This document shows positions 26,440 through 33,528 of a stretch of DNA of 41,013 bases, piece by piece. The DNA lies in contig JAKBCC010000022.1 of the NCBI GenBank assembly GCA_021808105.1, positions 1-41,013 on the forward strand, given 5' to 3'. Each line of letters opens with the position of its first letter. Positions within the stretch are counted from its first letter, which is position 1. This DNA comes from Planctomycetota bacterium. GTDB lineage: Bacteria; Planctomycetota; Phycisphaerae; WQYP01. Under the pieces are notes generated by a model. It was given only the letters and a program-made list of their open reading frames with translations. It was not told the origin of the DNA and did not search any database. The translations under genes and the position numbers were made by a program.

Positions 26440-26928
26440 ATGATTGCGATGACTGAAACGGAAATCTTCAATCTTCTGGATACCAGTCTTATCGGCCGGC
26501 TGGCCATGGCCGATGCACAGGGGCGTCCTTACGCCATTCCGCTGCCATTCTGCCGCATAGAGCGCACTCTTTATCTGCGCGTGCCGCTGACCGGCCGCAA
26601 GGGAGGCATTCTCGCAGTCAATAATCAGGTCTGTTTCGAGATTGATGTATTTACTGATCAACTCGATGACTATGCTTCCATCCTGGTGGAGGGGCAGTTG
26701 GTGGGGGTGGAGGATCTTGCTGAAAAAGCACTTATCCGGGTGATCAATGACGGTAAATACGCTGCCCTGCGTCATGCCTGGCGACCCGGGCACGGCCGGC
26801 GCACGGCTCTGGAGGATTTGCCCATCAGAAAAATTATCAATGGCTCTATCAGCGGTCGAAAAATGACGCCGCGCGACATTCCGGTGCCTGCGACACTTAT
26901 GGGGCAGCGTACCGAATCGACAAAATAA
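26440..26928 (+). CDS. Pyridoxamine 5'-phosphate oxidase-like FMN-binding split-barrel protein
   Basis: A small protein of 162 residues. TETEIFNLLDTSLIGRLAMA at the start, GRPYAIPLPFCRIERTLYLRVP and the stretch DDYASILVEGQLVGVED resemble the PNPOx-like/nitroimidazole-resistance (NimA-type) flavin barrel rather than true PdxH. Many members bind FMN or haem, and the substrate is unknown. GGAG lies 7 nt before the ATG. It is divergent from the haem-type radical SAM operon across an 89-bp promoter region. That position hints at a haem or redox role, though this is inference. Confidence 0.75.
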   Translation: MIAMTETEIFNLLDTSLIGRLAMADAQGRPYAIPLPFCRIERTLYLRVPLTGRKGGILAVNNQVCFEIDVFTDQLDDYASILVEGQLVGVEDLAEKALIRVINDGKYAALRHAWRPGHGRRTALEDLPIRKIINGSISGRKMTPRDIPVPATLMGQRTESTK

Positions 26929-27088
26929 CGCACGCGGTCGGACAGCCATCGGGTTGTTCCTTTTGCTAATAGCACGGCGTAAGCCGTCCATCTCAAAGCA
27001 CAAGTCGCCTGCGTTTATTCCTCCAACAGCCGGCCGCCGAAGATATCTCTTCAGCAGCCGGACCGCCGCGTTGGGGGATAAAACGCAA

Positions 27089-27433
27089 TTAGTGGGCACT
27101 GGCGCTTTGCAGGAATGCCAGGACTTTTTTGGCCTGTGTGCCGGTAAGGCCGGCTTTAAGCCGCATGTACTGCACAATAATTCCCCATTGTGCGGGCGTA
27201 TATTGCGACGGCGAACGCAATTCATGGCAGCGCATGCAGTTTTCCGCCCATATTTGGGCACCGGATTCAGTGGTGGCGGGGTCTTTGAGGGTCAAAGGCC
27301 ATACGGCCGGCTTAGATGTAGCGGCGGCAGTCTTGGTGGATTTGTTCGCGGCACATCCGGCTATAAATAAGAATCCAACGGCGACAGCGGTTATGGCCAG
27401 AGATTTAGTCATTTTATTTGTGATAAAAGTCAT
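27089..27433 (-). CDS. Monohaem cytochrome c lipoprotein
   Basis: A protein of 114 residues. The N-terminal signal ends in a lipobox, FIAGC, so the mature protein would start at Cys27 and be lipid-anchored. One haem site, CMRCH, follows in GAQIWAENCMRCHELRSPSQY, and Met in IVQYMRLKAGL may be the axial ligand. The mature domain is short (about 85 residues), typical of small c-type electron carriers. GAGGAG precedes the ATG. It is the last gene of the minus-strand cluster, 33 bp after the porin gene, and probably carries electrons at the membrane facing the periplasm. Confidence 0.85.
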   Translation of the reverse strand: MTFITNKMTKSLAITAVAVGFLFIAGCAANKSTKTAAATSKPAVWPLTLKDPATTESGAQIWAENCMRCHELRSPSQYTPAQWGIIVQYMRLKAGLTGTQAKKVLAFLQSASAH

Positions 27434-27466
27434 CGGGTAACTCCTCGAGTAAATTGCCAGAGTAAC

Positions 27467-28819
27467 TTAGATTCCAACAGCAAATTGCAGGAACATGGCA
27501 TTGTTGCCGTGCATATTGTTTGAAAGATTGTCAAATTCATACTCAACCTTCAGCACGGCATTGGAGTGCAGCCAGTAATCCAGTCCAATGCTGTAGCGCT
27601 GTTCATGCGATGCGCCATTGGAAAAATTAGACGACACTGGGCCGTCAATGCGATCGTAACGAATGGCAGCCATCACCCTGTCAAGATATTTGATGCCGCA
27701 CAGGCTCGGCTGATAAGCGACCTCAAGCTGTCCGCCATTGGACATTCCGCCCAATGAGAACGTACCGGTGGAATCGATTCCCTGGCCGACCTGGTCCCAC
27801 GTCCAGCCGCCGCGGAAGCGGAATAATCCGTCAATTTTCTTGTTGACATAATAGGAGTTCAAATCGACGGCATTAATCAAAGAATTGGTGGTGGTTATGG
27901 CACCATCGGCACTGGGGCGTGCCCATTCAAACGAGTAGCCAATTTCAATATTGGGAATGGGTATGTAGCTGAACCGTCCGCCGATAGTCTTGCCGTTCTG
28001 GGCGGCTGGATCCCAGTTGCCAAATTGCAGATTGTTATACGTAGCGCCGTTCTGGTCGGTGGTGCGGGCAAGGGCGGGGCCATTGCTGACAAACAGGAAA
28101 TAGGTGAGATATCCCATACGGGCCGGCGCGGGCAATCCGCCCCTGGTCCAGACGCCCAGTTCATTGCCGGGCAGCAGGGCGTCTTCCACCGAGCCGTCGA
28201 CCAGCCAGCGATTCCAGGGGGCCGGGTTGTAAACACCGACGATTCCGCCGATCGGACTGGTGACCAGACCGCCCCCCAGCGTCATGTAATTGTTAAGTTC
28301 ATAGTTAATGTTGGCCGCCCCAATGTCTGCGGCACTGCCGCCCGCGACACCCGCTTGCGTATAAAAATCAAACGCGGTGTTGATGAAAATATTTTTATCA
28401 ATACGCACCTGAATCATGGGGCTGGAATCGGCATAAAACGTGGAATGCGAACCCTGTATGTTCTGAAACTGGAAATTCACATCGCCGGCGATCAGCACTT
28501 GTATATTGCCCGGTTCCAGTTCGGAAATCTTCTGGCTGGCTTTTACAACCCGCCGATACAGTCGTTTGACCTCCCGATCAATCGCCTTGGTTTTTGTGGC
28601 ACCGGTCTTGGCTTGTGTGGCTTTTAGTGCCGCCTGCTGCTTTTGCATGGCGGACATTTGTTTAGCCATACCGGCCATTTGTTTTTCAAGCAACTGGTAC
28701 TTCTGCTCGAGCTTCGTATAGTCGGCCCCGCCGGCTGCCGGAGCAGCGCTCGCCGCTGCCATCGGTATGATGGTAAGCGCTGCCGCGATACTGGTAAGAA
28801 CCCCGCGTCTGTGTGTCAT
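27467..28819 (-). CDS. Outer-membrane porin-like beta-barrel protein with N-terminal coiled coil
   Basis: A protein of 450 residues. A signal peptide (about 1-25, ending AASA-AP) is followed by a coiled-coil region (about 35-105: LEQKYQLLEKQMAGMAKQMS and KAIDREVKRLYRRVVKASQ). The rest is alternating hydrophobic strands rich in Gly, Asn, Tyr and Phe, typical of phosphate-selective/OprP-like or alginate-type porins, ending in MFLQFAVGI. The coiled coil could anchor to the cell wall, as in SLH/OprP-type porins. AAGGAAAGGA precedes the ATG. Placement between two cytochrome c genes suggests it admits or serves a substrate of an extracytoplasmic redox chain; the substrate is unknown. Confidence 0.78.
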   Translation of the reverse strand: MTHRRGVLTSIAAALTIIPMAAASAAPAAGGADYTKLEQKYQLLEKQMAGMAKQMSAMQKQQAALKATQAKTGATKTKAIDREVKRLYRRVVKASQKISELEPGNIQVLIAGDVNFQFQNIQGSHSTFYADSSPMIQVRIDKNIFINTAFDFYTQAGVAGGSAADIGAANINYELNNYMTLGGGLVTSPIGGIVGVYNPAPWNRWLVDGSVEDALLPGNELGVWTRGGLPAPARMGYLTYFLFVSNGPALARTTDQNGATYNNLQFGNWDPAAQNGKTIGGRFSYIPIPNIEIGYSFEWARPSADGAITTTNSLINAVDLNSYYVNKKIDGLFRFRGGWTWDQVGQGIDSTGTFSLGGMSNGGQLEVAYQPSLCGIKYLDRVMAAIRYDRIDGPVSSNFSNGASHEQRYSIGLDYWLHSNAVLKVEYEFDNLSNNMHGNNAMFLQFAVGI

Positions 28820-28877
28820 GGCACATTCCTTTCCTTAAACGCGCACCCGAATTCGGCCTGGCACCCACGCGCCACAA

Positions 28878-28911
28878 AGCCGGATAAAATCCTTTCAAAA
28901 GCCTTCCGGCT
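28878..28911 (-). repeat. Inverted repeat in the porin leader (AGCCGGA/TCCGGCT)
   Basis: A perfect 7-bp inverted repeat with a 20-nt loop, about 60-90 nt upstream of the porin start. It would form a hairpin in the porin mRNA, possibly stabilising it or giving it separate expression. The rest of the 173-bp gap holds no gene; TTGACT on the minus strand near 28960 could be a -35 box, but no good -10 follows. Confidence 0.45.
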
Positions 28912-28992
28912 GTCGAATTTCTTATTTGCCCCATGCCTTCGGTAGCACATACGATATTCCCAGTCAACATAGTATTTATGAGGGTTCGCTTC

Positions 28993-29433
28993 CTAGTGTT
29001 TATCAAATTGTTTCTTGAGATAATCAATAACTTCCCAGCGCTGCTTACGGCTCAATGAATCCCGGAAACTTGGCATGGGGCTGTGGCCATGCGTGATTTT
29101 CCAGAAGATGGCTCCTTCCCCCTGTGACCAGAACGATGCCGTCGTCAAATTAGCCGGATGCGGGCTTAGAAACGCGCCGGTCGGACCATCACCGGTGCCA
29201 TTGGATCCGTGGCAAGCTTCGCAATTGGCGGAAAATAAACTTCTACCCGCACGGATGGCGACCGAAGTACCAGGAATTGGGTTCGCTTTGGATGCAGAGG
29301 AAGCCGGTGCCCGCCATGAATCCACGCGGTCTATCTGCCTGCGGATTGAATTTATATTCAGGCCGGCTGCCAGTGACACTCCCAACACACTGACGAATCC
29401 GCCAACTGTCAATATTGTGCAAAACTTATTCAT
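28993..29433 (-). CDS. Class I cytochrome c, membrane-anchored or periplasmic
   Basis: A protein of 146 residues. An N-terminal hydrophobic segment (about 6-25) may be an uncleaved anchor or a signal. Haem site CEACH follows AGRSLFSAN, then GSNGTGDGPTGAFLSPHPANLT and the axial Met in GHSPMPSFRDSLS, the layout of cytochrome c subunits that pass electrons to oxidases or alternative complexes. GAAAAGGAC lies upstream of the ATG. A perfect 22-bp palindrome sits about 60-80 bp upstream. It is co-directional with DoxX upstream and with the porin and second cytochrome downstream. Confidence 0.88.
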   Translation of the reverse strand: MNKFCTILTVGGFVSVLGVSLAAGLNINSIRRQIDRVDSWRAPASSASKANPIPGTSVAIRAGRSLFSANCEACHGSNGTGDGPTGAFLSPHPANLTTASFWSQGEGAIFWKITHGHSPMPSFRDSLSRKQRWEVIDYLKKQFDKH

Positions 29434-29491
29434 TGACCTGAGTCCTTTTCGACGTACCCATGTTTTTCAACAGATCATCCGACCGAAGGGG

Positions 29492-29513
29492 GTTCGTGAA
29501 ACATTTCACGAAC
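29492..29513. promoter_or_regulatory. 22-bp palindromic operator, Rex-like
   Basis: GTTCGTGAAA-CA-TTTCACGAAC is a perfect palindrome between doxX and the cytochrome c gene. The inner GTGAAA-N2-TTTCAC equals the core of Rex (NADH/NAD-sensing repressor) sites. No U-run follows on either strand, so an operator is more likely than a terminator. No rex gene is in the window. The remainder of 29434-29641 shows nothing else. Confidence 0.55.
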
Positions 29514-29641
29514 ATCAACATCTTGCCCCGGGACGCTCTCGCGTCGGTCATCCACACATCATCGCAAAAGCCGGGCGAAAAAAAATCGGGACTTATCCGC
29601 AACTGCGTGTAAGAATTTATCCCCTGCCGCAGCTAGGATTT

Positions 29642-30100
29642 TCACCTATTTTTTCGACCAAAGATCAGAGCATCGACGGAAAGCATTCCCGGCCCGCTGA
29701 CGAGAATCAAGCCGCAAATGGCGATCAAAACCAACTGAAAATCTATGGACCCAAAACCGCCGGCGTAGGATACGCAGATAATCCCGATCAGATTAAGGAT
29801 CAGAAAAATACTCACGATTCGCGAGAGCAGTCCGACAATAATTAATATACCGCCGGAAAATTGCGTGATGCCCGCAGAATACGCCCAGACGGCGGTGGGC
29901 AAGATCGGCAGGTGGTCCGAGGCCAGCATCTGGATAAATGGGTGCATACCCTGGCCGCCGAAAAGTCTAAATAAAAATTGTCCGCTGTAGTAGATAAAGA
30001 TGATGCCCAGCATCACCCGCACCAGCAGGGTACCCAATCCGGTTGCCAGTATTGAGCTTGCGCATGTGACGGTGGTCGTTGTTTCGGTGTTCGCTGCCAT
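29642..30100 (-). CDS. DoxX-family membrane protein
   Basis: A protein of about 152 residues with four predicted membrane spans: LLVRVMLGIIFIYYSGQFL, AVWAYSAGITQFSGGILIIVG, IVSIFLILNLIGIICVSY and FQLVLIAICGLILVSGPG, closing with SVDALIFGRK. DoxX-like proteins include the small subunit of thiosulfate:quinone oxidoreductase and oxidoreductase-associated proteins; a specific role is not readable. ATG 30100 follows ACAGGAG; the longer frame to 30130 includes that ribosome site and is not used. It heads the cytochrome/porin cluster, fitting a quinone-linked redox function. Confidence 0.82.
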   Translation of the reverse strand: MAANTETTTTVTCASSILATGLGTLLVRVMLGIIFIYYSGQFLFRLFGGQGMHPFIQMLASDHLPILPTAVWAYSAGITQFSGGILIIVGLLSRIVSIFLILNLIGIICVSYAGGFGSIDFQLVLIAICGLILVSGPGMLSVDALIFGRKNR

Positions 30101-30309
30101 GATAGAAAACTCCTGTAAAGAGACATACAATTTTTGAATTCGCCCCCAACAGCGGAATTTTTGGCGTGGCCTGATGAATTACTGAATTCTTTGCCCTGAC
30201 CACGCTTTATTCGCGCCGCGACCTCGAAGTCATCTTTCAGCAGCTACCTGTCAGGGTACGGCCTGCAAGGGTCCGGGTCAAGGAAGGACTATTTTCCGGC
30301 TGGACGTTT

Positions 30310-30344
30310 CCGGACCGCTTTTGAAAAAATGGCGGGCGGTCCGG
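30310..30344. repeat. Inverted repeat CCGGACCGC/GCGGTCCGG upstream of the sulfotransferase
   Basis: A perfect 9-bp inverted repeat with a 17-bp loop, ending 10 bp before a candidate -35 box. It could be an operator or a weak hairpin. It lies in the 329-bp divergent region 30101-30429, where no gene is seen. Confidence 0.45.
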
Positions 30345-30354
30345 CTTTGGAGTT

Positions 30355-30381
30355 TTGCCTTGCCTGCAGTTCGTGTATACT
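30355..30381 (+). promoter_or_regulatory. Candidate promoter of the sulfotransferase operon
   Basis: TTGCCT (30355-30360), a 15-bp spacer and TATACT (30376-30381), about 50 bp before the start codon. The -10 is good, but the spacer is short. Confidence 0.4.
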
Positions 30382-30429
30382 TCCCGCAGGTTTTCCGGGT
30401 CACGATTTATCTCTTGAAAGGATGGGTCC

Positions 30430-31257
30430 ATGTTCGACAAAAAACTGGTGTTTAACGCCTCGCTGCCGCGCTCGGGTTCCACGCTGATGCAGAATATTCT
30501 GGCGCAAAATCCACGATTTTATTGCACGCCCACCAGCGGTGTTATTGATCTGATGCTGGCATCGCGAAAATATTACACCGAGCTGGCTGAGTTCAAAGCC
30601 CAGGATCCGGACCTCATGCAAAAAGGATTTTTGAACTATTGCCGCTATGGCATCAACGGCTTTTATGAAGGTGTCACCGATAAGCCGGTATGTGTGGACA
30701 AATGCCGCAGTTGGTTTCATTACCATGACTGGGTCAAACAATACGTGCCGAATCCGAAATATATTGTGTGCGTCCGTGATTTACGCGCCATTCTCTCATC
30801 CATGGAAAAGCTTTTCAGAAAGAACCGGGACCGTGCCGATGCCGATGAAGTTACCGGAACCCTGACCATGATCACGGTCAATAATCGCGTCATGCGCTGG
30901 CTTAACGGGCCGCCGGTTGGCATCGCTATCGGTCGGCTGATCGAAGCTATTCAGACCAATTTGCTTCGGCAGCTTCATGTGGTGCGTTTTGAAGATTTAA
31001 CCACCAATCCAGCCGATGTCATGAAGCGTGTCTATGATTATCTGGAAGAACCGTATTTTGAGCATGATTTCAACAATGTTGGACAGATGACGCAGGAAAA
31101 TGATCAGTATCACACTATTTACGGGGATCATCGCATTCGCAGCAAGGTTGAGCCTGTAACGCCCGATTTTGTCGATGTTCTTGGAAAAGATCTTTGTAAC
31201 ATGGTGCGAACCAATTACGCTCTGTTTTACAACGCGTTTTATCCCGATAAGCGATAA
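30430..31257 (+). CDS. PAPS-dependent sulfotransferase family protein
   Basis: A protein of 275 residues that would transfer sulfate from PAPS to an acceptor. SLPRSGSTLMQNIL (11-24) is the 5'-phosphosulfate loop. CVRDLRAILSSMEKL contains the Arg and Ser of the 3'-phosphate site, and VVRFEDLTTNPADVMKRVYDYL is the usual late family motif. No signal peptide or membrane span is seen, so it acts in the cytoplasm; the acceptor could be a small molecule, lipid or protein. AAAGGA lies 8 nt before the ATG. The next gene starts 25 bp downstream, so they may be co-transcribed. Sulfotransferases are abundant in planctomycetes. Confidence 0.87.
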   Translation: MFDKKLVFNASLPRSGSTLMQNILAQNPRFYCTPTSGVIDLMLASRKYYTELAEFKAQDPDLMQKGFLNYCRYGINGFYEGVTDKPVCVDKCRSWFHYHDWVKQYVPNPKYIVCVRDLRAILSSMEKLFRKNRDRADADEVTGTLTMITVNNRVMRWLNGPPVGIAIGRLIEAIQTNLLRQLHVVRFEDLTTNPADVMKRVYDYLEEPYFEHDFNNVGQMTQENDQYHTIYGDHRIRSKVEPVTPDFVDVLGKDLCNMVRTNYALFYNAFYPDKR

Positions 31258-31282
31258 TACGCCTGCCATGGAAGTGTCGCCC

Positions 31283-32398
31283 ATGAAAGTCATGCCAACC
31301 AGATTCAACATGCGTACCGCCGATGAACAGTTAGTCCGCGCTGCGGAAGCTCTATGTGGCGGCAAATTGGTGGGACTTCCTACCGAGACAGTCTACGGCA
31401 TTGCCGCCGGCTTGGCACAACCTGCCGGACTTCAGGCACTAAAAGAAACCTTGAATATTCAGAACCATCCCGCCTGGGTGATTCATGTAAGCTCGGCAGA
31501 CCGCATTTCCGACGTTGTTTCCCATGTCCCCCCGCTGGCTCGCCGTCTCGCCCGTGGGTTGTGGCCCGGGCCGCTTTCCATTCAATTGCCGCTGCCGCAA
31601 GCGGATGTGGAGCGCCTGGTGGAGTTGACGGGGAGGCAGTCCGCCGGCGAAATAATGGTGGATGGCCGCGTGACCTTACGCTGCCCGGAAATTGAAATAA
31701 CCCGTCAAATTATCGACCTCGCCGGCGAACTTGTGACCGTCGTGGGGGCATCGGGTAATCAACTGGTAGACCGTGCGGAGAATTTGCCGCCGGAAATACA
31801 TCGGCAGTTATCGGTTACCGTTGCGGGACCGCCGCCGCGCTATAAAAAACTCTCCACCCTGGTGCGCGTTACGGGGCATCAACTGGAGATTCTGCGCGAA
31901 GGTGCCATCGCCCAACGCGTAATTCGCCGCCTGGAGGATACGGTGATCGTTTTTGTTTGCAGCGGCAATACCTGTCGGTCCCCTATGGCCGCGGGGCTGG
32001 CTTCGCAGATACTGGCGGAGCGACTTCATATTCCGGTCGACGAGTTGCCGGCGCGCCATATTCTGGTGCGTTCCGCCGGAGTTCACGCCGTGGGGGGCAT
32101 GCCGCCGGCGGCAGATGCGGTGAAAGTTCTCGGCGCCATGGGGACCGATATTCAAAAACATCGGTCCGCACCTCTCACCGATGATTTATTGCGGCGCGCC
32201 GATATGATATTTACCATGACGCAGGCGCATCGTGAAGAAATAATATCGCGTTCGCCGACGGCGCGTGAAAAAACATTCACTTTAGACCCCGATGGCGATA
32301 TTAATGACCCCATCGGGCAGGGGGAACAGGTATATAGAAAAACAGCACAGCGGCTTGAAAAACTGATTCGTAATCGCGTTGTGGAGATGGAATTATGA
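31283..32398 (+). CDS. Fusion of YrdC/TsaC-like domain with low-molecular-weight protein (arginine?) phosphatase
   Basis: A protein of 371 residues in two parts. Residues 1-215 follow Sua5/YrdC (threonylcarbamoyl-AMP synthase): VGLPTETVYGIAAG (30-43), GLWPGPLSI (92-100), STLVRVTG and ILREGAI. However, the usual KGRP is KETL and SAN-x-SG is GASGN, so activity is uncertain. Residues 220-371 are an LMW phosphatase with P-loop VCSGNTCRSP (Cys226, Arg232) and late DP acid. Thr230 matches the Thr that gives Bacillus YwlE its phosphoarginine specificity; tyrosine phosphatases have Ile there. GGAAG precedes ATG 31283; ATG 31268 is an alternative. The stop overlaps rpiB by 4 nt. The order matches the Bacillus ywlC-ywlE-rpiB neighbourhood. 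Confidence 0.85.
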   Translation: MKVMPTRFNMRTADEQLVRAAEALCGGKLVGLPTETVYGIAAGLAQPAGLQALKETLNIQNHPAWVIHVSSADRISDVVSHVPPLARRLARGLWPGPLSIQLPLPQADVERLVELTGRQSAGEIMVDGRVTLRCPEIEITRQIIDLAGELVTVVGASGNQLVDRAENLPPEIHRQLSVTVAGPPPRYKKLSTLVRVTGHQLEILREGAIAQRVIRRLEDTVIVFVCSGNTCRSPMAAGLASQILAERLHIPVDELPARHILVRSAGVHAVGGMPPAADAVKVLGAMGTDIQKHRSAPLTDDLLRRADMIFTMTQAHREEIISRSPTAREKTFTLDPDGDINDPIGQGEQVYRKTAQRLEKLIRNRVVEMEL

Positions 32399-32880
32399 AT
32401 ATCGCCCTGGCCTGCGATCATCGTGGATTTAATATTAAACAACAGCTCATCGAGCAGTTGCGGGTGGAAGGCCATGGCGTGGAGGACTTTGGCGCCTTCG
32501 ATGCCAAAGCCTCTGATTATCCTGATTTCGCCGTGCCTGCTTCGCTGGCCATTGTGGAGGGGAAGGCTCAGGTGGCGATTCTGCTTGATGGCAGCGGTAT
32601 CGGAATGTCGATTGTGGCCAATAAAATTCCGGGCATTCGCGCTGCCATCTGTCACGATGAATTAACGGCTGAAATTTCCCGCCGATACAACGATGCTAAT
32701 GTACTATGCCTGGCGGTGGATTTACTGGGTGGTGAATTAATCCGCCGTATTGTATCGGCCTGGGTGAAAGCTCCATTTGAAGATGGCCGCCATGCCCGTC
32801 GGGTCGAGAAAATCGGTGAATTGGAGCGTCGTCTTTTTTCCGATATCCCCGCAGCGTTGAGCAAACTTAAAAACAGTTGA
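32395..32880 (+). CDS. rpiB: RpiB/LacA/LacB-family sugar-phosphate isomerase, atypical active site
   Basis: A protein of 161 residues. ACDHRGF (6-12) keeps the phosphate-binding His9, and GSGIGMSIVANKIPGIRAA is the family signature. Ribose-5-phosphate isomerase B uses a catalytic Cys before GTG (Cys65 in E. coli) and a ring-opening His (His98). Here these places are Asp65 and Tyr98 (RRYNDANVL). Some RpiB lineages replace the Cys with an acid at another site, so isomerase activity is possible but the substrate may differ. A pentose-phosphate role fits the zwf/gnd/tal operon elsewhere in the window. It overlaps the fusion gene by 4 nt (ATGA), so it is coupled. A C-terminal extension (about 145-161) is added. 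Confidence 0.85.
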   Translation: MNIALACDHRGFNIKQQLIEQLRVEGHGVEDFGAFDAKASDYPDFAVPASLAIVEGKAQVAILLDGSGIGMSIVANKIPGIRAAICHDELTAEISRRYNDANVLCLAVDLLGGELIRRIVSAWVKAPFEDGRHARRVEKIGELERRLFSDIPAALSKLKNS

Positions 32881-32914
32881 GTGTGTCCCGCTGAAGTGAT
32901 CCTTGGAGCGTTGA

Positions 32915-33373
32915 ATGTCACAGCAGTCCCCCTATGACGGCGGATGTATCTTCTGCCGAATTATCGCTGGTGAAATTCCCTGCCAGAAAATTGTGGAAAA
33001 CCAAAATATTTTGTGCTTTCTGGATATTGGCCCCGTGGTTGCCGGCCACAGCCTGGTAATTCCCAAGCGTCATATTCGCAATATATTTGATATGCCTTCG
33101 GAGGTTGCTGCGGAATTAGCGTATGAACTTCCGGCTCTGGCGCGTGCGATATGCGCCGCAGTTCAAGCCCCGGCATGTCATATTCTTCTCAATAGCGGCA
33201 TTGAAGCCATGCAGTCCGTTCATCACGCCCATTACCACATAATTCCGCGAAAAAGCGATGATAACTTTTTTGTTCCGTGGCATCCCGGTAAACTTGAAAC
33301 TCAGGAAGCGGAAAGCTTAATAAGTAAAATACAGGAGAAATACGAAAATACGGATAATGGCCTTTCCAAATAA
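32915..33373 (+). CDS. HIT-family nucleotide-binding hydrolase
   Basis: A protein of 152 residues. CIFCRIIAGEIPCQKI opens the fold as in HinT proteins. The histidine triad is VHHAHYHIIP, near residue 105 onwards. HIT proteins hydrolyse AMP-lysine/phosphoramidate or dinucleoside polyphosphate substrates. CxxC near the N-terminus is a typical zinc-site half. GGAG precedes the ATG, which begins 34 bp after rpiB, so it is likely in the same transcript. A hydrophilic tail of about 25 residues follows the core. Confidence 0.93.
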   Translation: MSQQSPYDGGCIFCRIIAGEIPCQKIVENQNILCFLDIGPVVAGHSLVIPKRHIRNIFDMPSEVAAELAYELPALARAICAAVQAPACHILLNSGIEAMQSVHHAHYHIIPRKSDDNFFVPWHPGKLETQEAESLISKIQEKYENTDNGLSK

Positions 33374-33528
33374 CAATGGTGCATTTAATTCCTGAAAGCG
33401 TATCAATTGACCCTCAGGTATTGCAAACAACTTTTACAGGACGTAAACTCAAAAAAGGCCTATGCGCCAGTGGGCGCGTGATAATTGAGTGGTCGAAGGA
33501 ATCCGCATTGGTGGCTTTGGGATAAGGA

